From Larix kaempferi (lineage: Eukaryota > Streptophyta > Pinopsida > Pinales > Pinaceae): 64,000 nucleotides of DNA. The notes beneath the pieces were generated by a model that saw nothing but the letters and a program-made list of their open reading frames with translations, was not told the DNA's origin and did no database searches. The stretch covers positions 18,644,001 to 18,708,000 of the forward strand of contig BSBM01000779.1 of NCBI GenBank assembly GCA_027924585.1, in the 5' to 3' direction. The translations under genes were made by a program, and so were the position numbers. Shown here piece by piece: positions 10,934 to 21,903 of this stretch (position 1 is its first letter; each line of letters opens with the position of its first letter).

Positions 10934-11506
10934 TTATCTTGCCACAAGCCTTGCTTCTTCTTGATAACATTCCTCCCACAGTCTACTGAAGGAGATTAAT
11001 TTATTTCTTGCATAGATCCCTTGGATAAAAGAGTCCCATGACCTAGGTAGGCCATTCAAAGTGGTCATAACAATTTCACCATTCTCCACCATTTCATCTA
11101 CAGCTTCAAGTTGTTCCTTGATGTGAGAGACCTTGGAGAAATAGGATTGAATGGTTTCTCCATTCGACATCTTGACCCCTTTCAATTGATTCCATAGGGT
11201 CATCTTCCGATTTATGTTCTTCCCTTCAAATAGCTTGGTCAAAGAGTCAGACATCTCCTTGGGTGTCTTCAGAGATGACACATGTGGTATGAGATGGTCC
11301 TTGATAGAATCAACAATGAATCTCTTTACCTTCACCAAGTTCTTCTTATGCAATATTTTAGCCTCTTCATCCTCTAAGATAGGGATGTCTTCTTTTACAT
11401 ATGAGTTCAACTCATTCTCTTCCAGGATTAACCCAATCCTATACTTCCAGGCTCGGAAGTTATCAGCCCCTTCAAGCTTATCCTCAAGCTTGGTGTGGTG
11501 AGACAT
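10934..11506 (-). CDS. gag: Copia 1 gag capsid protein
   Basis: 190 codons starting MSHHTKLEDKLEG, with the WKYRIGLILEENEL block and the KLFEGKNINRKMTLWNQL, MSNGETIQSYFSKVSHIKEQL and LNGLPRSWDSFIQGI blocks of the copia UBN2/gag family (nucleocapsid precursor that packages element RNA). It is open from start to stop. The stop (TAA, 10934-10936) is in frame with, and one codon-pair before, the downstream MGNEDQ frame carrying the CCHC finger, so the original product was probably one gag-pol polyprotein with the stop a later mutation. The homologous place in copia 2 has a stop at a different codon, which fits independent decay. A programmed readthrough is the less likely alternative. Confidence 0.88.
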   Translation of the reverse strand: MSHHTKLEDKLEGADNFRAWKYRIGLILEENELNSYVKEDIPILEDEEAKILHKKNLVKVKRFIVDSIKDHLIPHVSSLKTPKEMSDSLTKLFEGKNINRKMTLWNQLKGVKMSNGETIQSYFSKVSHIKEQLEAVDEMVENGEIVMTTLNGLPRSWDSFIQGIYARNKLISFSRLWEECYQEEARLVAR

Positions 11507-12070
11507 CTTAAAGAGTACTTCAAATGGAAATAGAAAAGATTTAGGTCTTACAAATTGAAATTGCTAAAAGCTTGATCTGGTCCCGGATTAGGGTTTGTCG
11601 GTAAAAACCCTAAAAATTCAAAATGTGAATTTCAACTTTCTGAAAGGATAGAAAGATGCGCCTTGATGAGTTGATCAACCTGGTGTATTCAAAATTTGAG
11701 ATCTGCAAATATCCACCCTTCAAAACTGCCTTTATGTCTTCTCGGATTCACTAAGGAGAGCCCTAAATTAGGGTTTGAGTTTACCATAGATCTACCGAGC
11801 CAAAAATCTTGATCCAAAGCTCTAAACTTCAATTTTTGCAAGGAGCGTCTAGCGATGTCTTAAGATTCCAGAAATTCCTATTTTTGTGGAAACCCTAATT
11901 TTTAGAGCCAAATCTGAAAATGCTCAGAATTGAATTCTGATTGGATAGATAGATTCTCCTTAATGAGTAGAGTCAATCTACTATACTGCTTTTTCAAAAC
12001 CTGTGGAGAGAAACCCAATAAACAAGAAACCCTAGTTTTCGTCACTACACAATGTCTTCTTCTCAGGTTA
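11507..12070 (-). other. 5' leader of copia element 1
   Basis: About 560 bp between PBS and gag start with no reading frame. Repeated phrases of the type aaaccctaattttta and gaaaccctag occur. The matching leader in copia 2 (37373-37930) keeps the same arrangement, including the gaaaggatagaaagatg phrase, so it is a conserved non-coding part of the family. Confidence 0.75.
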
Positions 12071-12082
12071 GCTCTGATACCA
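12071..12082 (-). promoter_or_regulatory. Primer-binding site of copia element 1 (initiator tRNA-Met type)
   Basis: On the minus strand it reads TGGTATCAGAGC directly after the 5' LTR. This is the common plant PBS complementary to the 3' end of initiator tRNA-Met. Confidence 0.93.
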
Positions 12083-12686
12083 TGTTAAATTTTGAGCATT
12101 AATTCAAAATACTCTAGGATATTTACTGAGAGAATAACATGTACAATATATCAATGCATATCAATCATAACAAGCATGCCAATCATCACAAGAATCAAAA
12201 GCATGAGAGACAAGAGACACAGAGTTTCCATCGGGAAAACCCTAAGGTGAAAAACCCCACAACTTCCTTAGAGATAGAGAGAGAAATGGCTCAACCAAAG
12301 TACAACCAAAATACACAGAGATAGTCTCCTAGTAGCAGATGATCCTCCTCCTCACTAGTGTGCCACTTTCTAAGTGAGAGAAGTGTGAGTTTCCAAGTGA
12401 TCAAAATAGAGATCTCCCGATCTCTATTTATACTTGTCTGTTTTCCTAGTGACCTTATGGGGCTGACTTGTCTAGCTAGGTACATCAACCATATAATATA
12501 TATTTCAGGGCCGACCCCACACATGGTGTTCTAATAACCCATCGTCAAGTTCACACACTTGCGACACTTGTCAATACACATGATGACACTTCCTTATAGA
12601 GGAATAACACATCTCTTATAAGGGTACAATAAATATATATGAAATACATGGATGAAATACATTCCGAAGTTACATATACATCAACA
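12083..12686 (-). repeat. 5' LTR of copia element 1
   Basis: 604 bp, tgttaaattttgagc to acatcaaca on the plus strand. It is followed by the right CTTTG duplication and preceded (on the plus strand) by the PBS. Confidence 0.95.
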
Positions 12687-12691
12687 CTTTG

Positions 12692-13071
12692 AGCATTCCT
12701 TCAGGTTTTACAATTGATGTGTCAGCTAGCTGTAATACGGTCATTGTTGGTCTGACCATCGATTGGAGTCCTAGGGCTATCATTGTGTCCTTTTTCATCA
12801 CATTGATTGTAGCCCCTAAATCAATTAGGCTGCTTGAAATATGTCTGTTGTTGATGGTCACGTTGACTACTGGACTGCCTGGATCAAGGTATTTGGGGTT
12901 GACAATGACACCCAACATTAGATCTGCTAATTGCCCTACTACGTTTATAGTTGGTGGGTCACATCTTTTTCTGCCAGGTCTTCTTAAGCAATTATCTTTA
13001 ATAAACTTATTACAGATTGACACATCTCTTCTGGTTTGTAAAATGGGTATTTGTATATTCAAATGCTTCAA
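12692..13071 (-). pseudogene. Ty3 aspartic protease, N-terminal part, cut by copia 1
   Basis: Open from 13071 towards the copia junction. The text CDPPTINVVGQLADLMLG precedes VNVTINNRHISSSLIDLGATINVM, the protease active-site segment. The D-L-G-A form instead of D-T/S-G-A is normal for Tat/Athila elements. The reading then goes QLADTSIVKPEGMLK and enters the copia LTR at 12687. The protein continues on the far side of the insertion at 5379. It would mature the gag-pol polyprotein; here it is split and inactive. Confidence 0.85.
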
Positions 13072-14711
13072 TTCGTTGAGGATAGCTTTCTACTCCTCCT
13101 CTTTGGTCTTTTGAATGAGTTTTTCAGGGAATGGAGGATTTCTATTGGGCATGTGTGGCTGGATTTCTTCTTCCTGAGCATTTGTCTCGGCTGGCTATTG
13201 AATTTCAGGTTGTGTTGTTTGTTTGTGATCTACATCTCCTTGATTATTTTGCGTGTGTGCATTTTGTAATGTTTTCCTAGACCTGAGATTAATTTCATTT
13301 TTTTCCAGGGTATCCACTACATAAGTAGGGAACTGCATGATTTCAGTGTTATAGGTCTATTCTTGTTTGGGTTTGGAACCGGATGGGAAGGAATTGGTGG
13401 AGGTCTGGGAGGTGGTTGGTTCTATCAGGGCAGCATGATGAATGGTTGTTGAGATGGAGCCCTACAGTTTGCTGAATAAGGATATGGATTTCCATAATTC
13501 ATTGTTGGTTGAGCAAAAGGTGGGGGGTATGGAGAATAAGATTATGGGTAATAAGGCTATTGATATGGTTGGCTTTGCTGCCACTAGTTTGGATTTGGTT
13601 GAGATGGCGATGGGGTAGGTGCTGAGTTCCAATTTTCCTGATTACTTTCTTGATTAAAGTAGGATTGGTTGTTGGGTTGGTAAGGCCTAACAAAATTATT
13701 TCTTCTTTGATTAACAAAACAGAGTTGTTCTATTGCACCTTCAGTTGTGGGATCTTCGATGGAAGCTTTGCATGATGGAAACAGAGGGAATTTATTAGTA
13801 GAGTGATCGTAAGTGCAGAGGCCGCATATTTATATTGTATTTAATGTGCATTATCCCTTTTCATGCTTCTTTCTACAGCATGGACAGAATATTGCTAGGG
13901 CTTGGTTATTCCATCCTGTTTATTCTTTATTTGGAGCGCATCAAGTTGCATTGCTAGGGATTGAAGGATATCAGTTTTCATATCATCTAGAAGGTTCCCT
14001 AGATCAGACTTTGTGAGGTTTGGTCCTGAATATGTTGATCCCCCAGTAAATGGATGTGAATCCCTTGTCCCACTATTACCTTTTCTGGATCTAGAATAGT
14101 TCTTGAAGATTTGTAGGATTTGGTCATAACTTTTCTGGAATATATCCCCATCTTCTAGAGGGTTCAAGACTTCTATATTTTCTTCTTTGATTCCTTTAGG
14201 AAGGACAAGTTTCAATGACTCTTGATCTAAGGTATAGTGACTAGCTTGTTTGTAACTAAGTTGAAAGCGTTGTGCATAGTCTTCTAGGGATTCTCTTCCT
14301 CCTTGTTGCATTCTGAAGATTTCATCTCTTGTATCTTTTGCCTTACAGTAGTCCTTGTATTTTTGTCGGAAGGTTTGTTTCATTTGGTCCCAGGTGAAAA
14401 TGTTGTTTCCTTCTAGGCTCATAAACCATCTTAGTGATAGATCTTTCAATGTGGAAGTCAGGATCTTCTGACGTTAAGCCATGGAAGTTTGGCAGGTTAT
14501 TAGGGTTGATATTCTTCATCCTGGCATCCCCAAGAGGTACAATAATGGGAAAAGTGAATAGTTCTCTAGGTTCATCCTCTTGCTCTGCCATAGTGGTGTT
14601 TGAGCTAGAGCTAGCAAAGAAGTTATCTCTGTTTGGATTGTAACTAGAATCAACTTCATCTTTTGAGTTAAGAAATTCAAATTGAGAATGACCAGAACTG
14701 TTGTTACTCAT
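13072..14711 (-). pseudogene. gag: Tat/Athila-like gag with atypical zinc finger
   Basis: Start MSNNSSGHSQF at 14711. A frameshift near 14400-14450 divides it. The first part has PIIVPLGDARMKNINPNNLPNFHGL. The second (13895-14449) is the Retrotrans_gag core: LSLRWFMSL, TWDQMKQTFRQKYKDY, GGRESLEDYAQRFQLSYKQASHY. About 13740-13910 the frame holds a Cys/His-rich piece (CPCCRKKHEKG, then CGLC, then H and C), matching the long finger of Athila-type gag rather than a single CCHC. A Pro/Gln/Asn-rich stretch (13380-13720) follows, then protease. Stops interrupt the Cys-rich and Pro-rich parts. Gag forms the particle shell. Confidence 0.82.
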
Positions 14712-14831
14712 AGGGCGGTTAGGCAGAAAGCGTCCAAATCTATCTTTCTGTCATTGAGGCATTCATGGTAAAATTTTTATGTTTTAGGTTGTTTTTGTGT
14801 TTTTTTTTTTAAGATGTCTTCTATAGATTAA

Positions 14832-14854
14832 GCACCTCACCGGCAACAGTGCCA
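14832..14854 (-). promoter_or_regulatory. Primer-binding site of the Tat/Athila-like element
   Basis: Five bases inside the 5' LTR, the minus strand reads TGGCACTGTTGCCGGTGAGG. This resembles the TGGCGCCGTTGCCGGGGA site used by Athila-type elements, with a few mutations, and supports both clade and orientation. Confidence 0.75.
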
Positions 14855-14859
14855 AAAAG

Positions 14860-16233
14860 TGGTGGACTCCAGGAATGGATACCTAATTAGGGTAGCTAAA
14901 CCAGAAGCATACTTTAATTATTTACAGGGAGCATACAAACTTAAGAGGTGCTAAGAACTGTATGTGCACTATAAAATGGTCTTTGTCGTTCATGGTGTGT
15001 GACTGTATCCTAAAGGTTTCTTTGAGGAAAAATGGAAAAATAGAAGTATTTCTCTAAAAACTAAGAAGCTAAAAATATGAAAGGGTGAAAATCTGTAACC
15101 TAATTCTGTTGAAAAATTAATTAGAATTTGAATGCTGAAAACTGGAAATTTAACCTAGGAATGAAATGTTGAAAACTTGACAATTGTAATCTAGGAATTA
15201 AATATTGAAATCTGGAAAGCTAATCTAAGAATCAAATATTGAAAGCTGGAAATCTAATATAAGAATTGGATACTGAAAATTAATCAAACTTTATCTATTC
15301 AAATTAAGTACCGAAAGTGATGATCACTACTCTATTCAAATCAAAGAGCTGAAACAATTAACTTCTATATGATCGAACTCATATCAAGGAAATATGCATG
15401 GAATTGTAGATCTGAATCATCGTCTAGAATTAATATAAAATGTTGAAAAACAAGGGTAAAATATGCCTGCACAGAATGCGTGTAAAGGACTACGAAAAGC
15501 ATGTTACAAAACTACAGAATCCGTATTATTGAACTACACATAAAAATCATTGAACTAAAATAAGAATCTGTTGTTCAAACCATTATCAAAGTACTTCACA
15601 TATTATGATGATTAAACCAATTGGCAAAACACGTGAGAAATACCTGAAGTAAATTAAGGCTCCTGACCTACGTGTTGAGGGGGCCCTCCCCAACCCATAT
15701 TTCAGGAGTGAAAAAGACTTATAATCTCAAAGCTTCGAAATAACACGAGTCTTCCATTATCAAAATCGTTACTTCATGTCTTAGAAAAGTCTTAGAACAG
15801 AACTGTCTCGAATAAATTATGCTGAATATAAGTTCTACAAAAATGTCAACAGGAACCCCTTGCTACTCAAGAGGCTCATATATATATCTATTCTGAATCA
15901 TAACCTAACTCTATGATTTAAATGTTGATCCTGCTAAACAGGAGTTTTCTTCTATAAATCAGGAAAATGGGGTGTTGAGCCACTCGTGGTCTTTCAGTCT
16001 TTGAGCTAGATTTGCTTGTTGTCTCCTATATCACATGCGCCTACTCATACATGCTTATTTCATAAAATTAGCTCATAAAAACGCCTTTAAGCATAAAAGA
16101 ATAATCTCTAAACTACTTTATTATATAATAAAAAAAAATGCATTATTCCGCACAAACAGAGGTATTTTCCTTATCTATTCTTGTGCTTGTCTGGCATAAA
16201 AAGGCTATAGAGTACCTAATTTGGGGCTCATCA
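14860..16233 (-). repeat. 5' LTR of the Tat/Athila-like element (complete)
   Basis: 1374 bp, tggtgga to ggggctcatca on the plus strand, TG...CA on both strands. It is followed by ttcat and then satellite text gatggcacgctc. It lacks the A-rich expansion of its partner. Confidence 0.88.
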
Positions 16234-16238
16234 TTCAT

Positions 16239-17253
16239 GATGGCACGCTCTCCTGGGAGCCTTCGGGTCAGAAATTAGCCCCTTGCGCAAAATTGCTATG
16301 GTCTTCACTAAGCAAAACCCATGTTCCGGAGATGGTACAATACCACCTTTTCTGGTCGTTTAAGGTATGGTGGGGGGGTAACCTAGATGAAAAATGACGT
16401 ACTAAATCAATTGGAATCTATGAATTCATGAACGGAGTCAATTTTTTGATGCTATGGGAATTTATTCCTGGCACCCTATGGCCATTTAGGGACACTTTGA
16501 GGATTTGCACTGAGGCCACGGAACCCAAACCAGTGAGAGGACATGGATTCTTTCATATACCACATGTGAATATGGCTATTGTCGATGTTTTCATGATGGC
16601 CACTCTCGCGTGGGGGCCTTCAGATCATAAATTACCCCCTTGCACAAAATTGGCATGGGGTTTAATAAGAAATACCCTAGTTTCGGAGATGGCACAATAC
16701 CACCATTTCCATGAATTTGAGGCACGGTTGGGGGGGCTAGATAAATCCCAGCATCCTGAATCCATCGAAATCGGCGGAATAGTGACCAGAGTCTCGATTT
16801 GTTGCTTTCGGAATTTTTTCCAGGCACCCCATGGCCATTTAGGGATACTTTGAGGATTTGCTCCAGGGGCACGGAACCCAAACCAAAAATGAGACTTGGA
16901 CTAATTCATCTCCCAAATGTGCATATGGCCATTTTGTATGAGTTCATGATGGCCACGTTCCCTTGGGACCCTTCAAATAAGAAATGACACCCTTGCACAA
17001 AATTGGCATGGCCTTCATTGAGCAAAACCCTAGTTCAAGAGATGGCACAATACCACCATTTTTGGGTGTTTGAGGCATGGTGGGGAGGGTCCCCTAGATG
17101 AAACCTGGTGTCCCGAATCCATTGGAATCAACAGATTTGGAACCGGAGTCATGGTTTTAGTGCTATGGGAATTTTTTTCCAGTCACCCTATGGCCATCAG
17201 GGACACTTTGAGGATTTGCTCCGAGAGAACTAAACCCAAACTAGTGAGCATCC
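16239..17253 (+). repeat. Satellite block B
   Basis: About three monomers of the same 355-360 bp satellite; G-run landmarks fall near 16370, 16725 and 17080. It starts with gatggcacgctc, continuing the text broken at 1842. It ends in gtgagcatcc where the giant element begins. The frames at 16428-17261 are translated satellite. Confidence 0.88.
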
Positions 17254-17479
17254 TGTTGTAGGTACAACAGATCCCATGTTTAAAGAAAACATGGGAGCCC
17301 CAAAATTTTTGTATGCAAAGGTAATGATTAAACTCCATAGTCATTTTGGGGTTTTCATATATTTTCATTGCTTTGCTTTCATTTGATTAAGTTAGTAATT
17401 TTTCCTTTGGAAAATTACCTTGATTTTGCATATTTTTGTGAGTTGCAGAAAGCTTTGATTTTTTCAAAAGTCAAGTCTT

Positions 17480-17810
17480 CCCGCAACCCACAACCCGCAA
17501 TCTGCAATGTGGATTGCGAAAGCTCGGTTTTTTGTTTTGAAACTGTTTTGTTCTGCAACCCGCAATGCAGATTGCAGATACAGAATCATTTTTAATAATC
17601 ATGGTTGTTTGCACCCGCAAAATGCAACCCACAATTGCGGATTGCGGGAAGACCTTTAATTTCAGTTTTGCGCTTTACTTTTCTGCAACCCGCAACCCAC
17701 AAATGCGGATTGCGGACTACGAAAAGGTCATTTTTGTTATATTGTGTGGTTTTTGTTTCCGCAAACTGCAATTGCGGATTGCAGATTGCAGAAAGAATGT
17801 ATAAGATTGC
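17480..17810. repeat. GCAACCC/ATTGCGG palindromic repeat block in 5' giant LTR
   Basis: Four or five spaced modules, each a run of (c)cgcaaccc(g)caa followed by its near-complement ggattgcgg; for example caattgcggattgcggg near 17631-17647. The same block is in the 3' LTR. Frames through it on both strands are by-products of the symmetry. Position upstream of the LTR gene suggests a promoter or enhancer array, which is inference. Confidence 0.75.
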
Positions 17811-18125
17811 AAAATAAATGCCCACAATTCCTTTTCTGCACCTTGCTTAATTAGATCTCAGCTGTCGATCTGTTTTCATCTTATGGCCCAAATTTTACAC
17901 AGTGAAATTAATAAATATGTCCATTTTTCATATTTTCTTTTATCATTTTTCTAAATTTGAAAATTACCTGTCGCTTGGATTTTTCTGTGAGTTTTTACCA
18001 AGGGTCATTTTCGCTATTATGCAGTTTGCACAGGTTGGTTTCATGTCGCTCTCTTATTTAAATGCTTACGGTTTTTGTTAGTCTGAATTGTTGTTGGTTT
18101 ATCATAATTTACCGGTTTTCCAAAC

Positions 18126-21100
18126 ATGTCTCGCAACACTCGCTCCAAAACTACACATCGAGGTCGTGATGGGTGAAAACACGAAGCCGAGAAACACTTT
18201 TATGACAAAGGGTTTTTTCATTGACACATGTTGGGACAACTAATATTTATAGGAAAAATATATTTAAAAATTGTATAGACTGCATCTATTCCTATACTTG
18301 ACTCTCTAAAAATATTTTAGTCAAAACTGATTACTAACTATGAAAATGTTGACGTCAACATGAAAATGAAATTTTCAAGAAATAGGCAAAATTGTTACCC
18401 AACTTCAACATCCTTGCTGACACCAGTGATAAGGTTTCATAAACTTACTAGCTCGATTGGTCCAAGATTTACTCTATTTTTGATAATGATGACCTATCCA
18501 ATATTCAGAACGATCGGCTCGCCTATGAAAGAACTAGGGATCCCCAACTCCATGTTTTAGCAGCCAGACTTGCCATACTTCCCTATACTGACGTGGTCAA
18601 ATGGATTATCAATCATTCCAACCCTAAGGACTAGTCTTTTAATGATAGTGTAGGGTCTCAATTGACCGGATTTCACATTGAGGTTTTTATAAGAGCATGT
18701 GCCCTAAAAAAGCCCGTTCAACCCCTTAATGTTGCATTCATAGAGTCTGCCAAGACTAGGTATAATTTCAATGAAATGTTGAAGTCTTGGATGCACAAAA
18801 CAGCTATTTTCATGCCTAGGGATGATAATTCATATCATGTTTCATGGTTTAAGGAACCTTATTCCCTGCTGTAAGCCATGCTTAGCAGGATTTATGGCCT
18901 TCCAAACTGCTCAGTGTTTAAGGCTGAATGGGCACCTGTGGCCCATCATATCTTAACAACCAGGGAGCCATTTCCTTGGGCTTCAATTTTGTCTGTCGAA
19001 CTAAAGATGACCATTGAAAAATACCAGAAATCACCAGCTTCAAGGAAGCCGCACTTCTTTTTCTCGGTTTATGTGGTCGATGTCTTTTGCACAGAATTCC
19101 AATATCCCAACATGGGATGGAATTGGACTCTATCAGCCCCTCCTATTCATATTTACTGTTCAACACTCTGGGAAGATAATTATGTTCCCTTGTTATATGA
19201 TATTTGAGACTACTTCTTTGGAGTTGTCTACTTCAAATATTCAGAGAAGAAGCACCTTCTTCCTTAGCTGATGCTAGAAATTTTATTGCTAAAATTAGTG
19301 ATTGGTATGTGGGAGAATTTTTCTCATATGTCAGAGTGTGGGGAAGCATCACTGTTCACCTACTACCCATAATAGTTCCAGACAGGTTGGTGATTGAGGA
19401 ATTTTCTTATCAAACTGTCACTGGTGGGATTTACCTCAAGCTCACTGGCTCGAAAAGGAGGGGATGGGCTAAGTTTCCTTTAAATATAGGACCTTTGGTT
19501 AACCCAACTTCAACTTGGGCTATAGTCTTGGGAGACAGGATGGTTTCTTTGAAATTGGGGTATACTCCCAAAAGGATGCATGACCCTAAAGGATTACTGG
19601 ATGCTCACTTTAAGCAGAATCATACAAAGATTGGTTATGTTCATCAAGATCTTCTTGATGATTCTATTTACTAGGGGGTCACTACTTTCTCTAAAGTCCT
19701 AGCAAGGGCCAAAAGCAGAGATGAACACAATCTTATAATCTAGTACCAAGAGGAGCTAAAAACCAAGGTTCTGAGTTACAGAAAAATGCAACTTAAGTTT
19801 GATGAGCAAACAAGAAAAATAGGGAAGAGAAAGAAGCTCAGAAAGCAAATGCTCCACTAATGCTCACTTACCTGGATGGAGACAAAGGAAAAGGCCTTAT
19901 GGAAGAACCTTCGAATTTAAAGACTGTTGTAGAACTAAAAGTGTTAATGCAAAAATCTCAACAATTAAAGCTGAGATTAGCACATATGACTTCGTTGTTG
20001 GACACCCGAGTAGTTGTAGTAGCCAAACCCACTGCTAATGTTCAAGTGGTTGCTGCAACCAACTTGATTGGTGATGTTCAAGTGATGGCTGTGAGCAAAC
20101 AAGCTAAAAGACAAAACATTCAAATTCCTACGCTAAACATTGAAGACAGTGATGTGGAAGATGAGATACTTCCTTCTGTTCCTGTGATAGAAGAAGTAAC
20201 TGAAAGCTCTCAGTCAATGACAGATTTTTTGGATGCCATAACAATCGATGATCCTTTTCCAGATCAATAGTTTCTTGAAACTACTACTATTGTTGATACT
20301 ACAACTTCAACACTCTTACTCTCATCCATTCAAGCTCTTTCAACTTTATCATCTGGGGTAACACCACTAGCTATCATATCCAATCTTTTTCATGCATTAA
20401 CCACCTTCACTGCTCCACTTCCTATGCTGTAAGTCCCACTTCACATTCCACCATCAATAGTGGTAGAGATCTAGTCTTCAACTGTCTCTTTGCCATCACC
20501 ATCGTCTACTTCATCACCATCACTCAATGATGTCCAAGTCCCAATTGTTCCTTCCTCACCATCAGCTATTGATACATCCATTCCACTTTCTGAATTTACT
20601 TCAATTCCTACTACAACCTCTATACCATCAGTCCCAAAAGGTATCCCTTCTTCACCAACTACTTCTCAAATCACTATGCCAATTCCTAGCTCCACTGTCA
20701 CCCAGACTGCTCTATTGGTTTCAACACCAAATGTGACCACATCATTTACTAAGTTGGCAGCTAATTTTGAAGAGGACATTGTAGCTCCCCTTGGAGACTA
20801 CTTTTATAGTAAAGCAATAAAGGCAGTGGTGAAGAAAGGTAAAAAGAGAGCCAACGATCAAGGTGTCTTGTAGGCACCTGTTCCTAGTCAAATAATTTGG
20901 GCTAAGCAATTAGATGACATACAACAAGAAGCATTGGAGATTGTTGCTACCATGGGTGCTTTCGTAGGGGAAAACTTTGATTCAGTGACAACACTAAACA
21001 AAGAAATTGATCTGAAGAAGGATATGGTTAAGAGACTTGAAGAGCAGCTGGTTAAGGCCAATGAAGACCATGAAGTTGATATTCGTGAACTCAGAAGGGA

Positions 21101-21903
21101 ACTTGAGATAAGGTTGAAGACCTTCAAGAACAGAATGCTACTCTGAAGATCCAATTGCACAATGATGAGGCCTTGAACAGTACCAATGAAGAAAAGATAA
21201 TTGTCCTAGAAAAGAAGATGGAAGATGCAATTTCAAGTGCAACCTCTTTTTCCTTTTTTAAATTCTCTTAGAAGGAGTTTAAAGACTTTTCTATTCAGGT
21301 CAATGAGGAACATCACAAGATACTTACTGAACTGTTTAGTATTCTAAATGAAAATCAGGAGACTAACATTGCATTTGGAAAGATGTCTGTCATTCTTAAT
21401 GGGTGGATGGATAAAAGACAACAAGCCTCTAAGGCCTATGATGACATTGTTGAATGGCAGAGGTATATTAAAGATAAACCCGAGGACATCCCTGTTTTAA
21501 GCAGTTTCAAACTCAGGAAAATCAGAACTGTTTGCATGCTTGGCGTGATCTCATTGATATGGTTGAAGAAACCATCCAAGAGGCTCATGCTATTTGTGGG
21601 AGAAGACGGTATGTTGTGGACAACATTATGGATAAATTACAGTTCCCTACCATGGAACTCATTGAAGATGCATGCCCACCGAAATTCATGATCGAACAGG
21701 TTGAAATCCGATGCGAGGAGGGTAAAGAAAAGATCCAGCAACTCGAGCATATATAAATTGCACATGTGGATCAGTTCATGAGGCAACTTGTTACTATGGA
21801 AGGGAAGATCAACATTTTTATGCAGATATAGCATAAGCTGGCAAAGAATGAAATGGAAGGTTTCACATGTGATTCCCATCTAGGGCTTGACTCAACAAAC
21901 TAA
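18126..21903 (+). pseudogene. Unassigned LTR-borne gene, copy 1 (about 1,200 codons, decayed)
   Basis: I do not recognise the family. The start MSRNTRSKTTH at 18126 matches the start of copy 2. Open pieces at 18662-18874, 18878-19207, 19204-19674, 19860-20270, 20490-20873, 20934-21146 and 21532-21756 read as one protein broken by stops and frameshifts. The N-terminal 500 or so residues look globular (LPNCSVFKAEWAPVAHHIL, GDRMVSLKLGYTPKRM). Next comes a charged linker, then a Ser/Thr/Pro-rich stretch (20490-20750), then a heptad-like coiled coil (LKKDMVKRLEEQLVKANE) and a C-terminal helical part ending in GFTCDSHLGLDSTN. About 185 bp near 18165-18350 is absent from copy 2. No nuclease, polymerase or zinc-finger motif is visible. 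It lies wholly inside the LTR. Confidence 0.7.

Larger units (their letters stand above)
5385..12686 (-). mobile_element. Ty1/copia retrotransposon 1, minus strand, full structure
   Basis: 7.3-kb element with LTRs of 605 and 604 bp, each starting TG and ending CA, and a perfect 5-bp target duplication CTTTG at 5380-5384 and 12687-12691. It sits inside the protease gene of the surrounding Ty3 element. Minus-strand order: LTR, tRNA-Met-type PBS, leader, gag, CCHC, protease, GAG-pre-integrase, integrase, RT, RNase H, a repeat-rich 3' region, polypurine tract, LTR. By eye the first 290 or so LTR bases show about 16 differences, so the insertion is old. Pol lesions are few: isolated stops and one frameshift. 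Confidence 0.95.
1843..16233 (-). mobile_element. Ty3/gypsy retrotransposon, Tat/Athila-like, minus strand, interrupted and decayed
   Basis: On the minus strand the order is 5' LTR (14860-16233), primer-binding site, gag, protease, [copia insertion 5385-12686], protease-RT linker, RT, RNase H, 3' LTR (1843-3314). The complete LTR begins TGATGAGCCCC and ends TCCACCA. Flanks are ttcac (1838-1842) and ttcat (16234-16238), a 5-bp duplication with one change, and the satellite reads continuously across the site. RT and protease text (FLDGFSGYNQ, PFGLCNAPTTFQR, DLGATINVM) and the PBS type point to the Tat/Athila side of Ty3. Integrase is missing: RNase H runs straight into the 3' LTR. Frameshifts in gag and RT make it inactive. 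Confidence 0.88.

Noticed and set aside
17565-17825. Cys/Asn-rich frames on both strands
   Set aside because: Caused by the palindromic GCAACCC/ATTGCGG modules, which are open on both strands.
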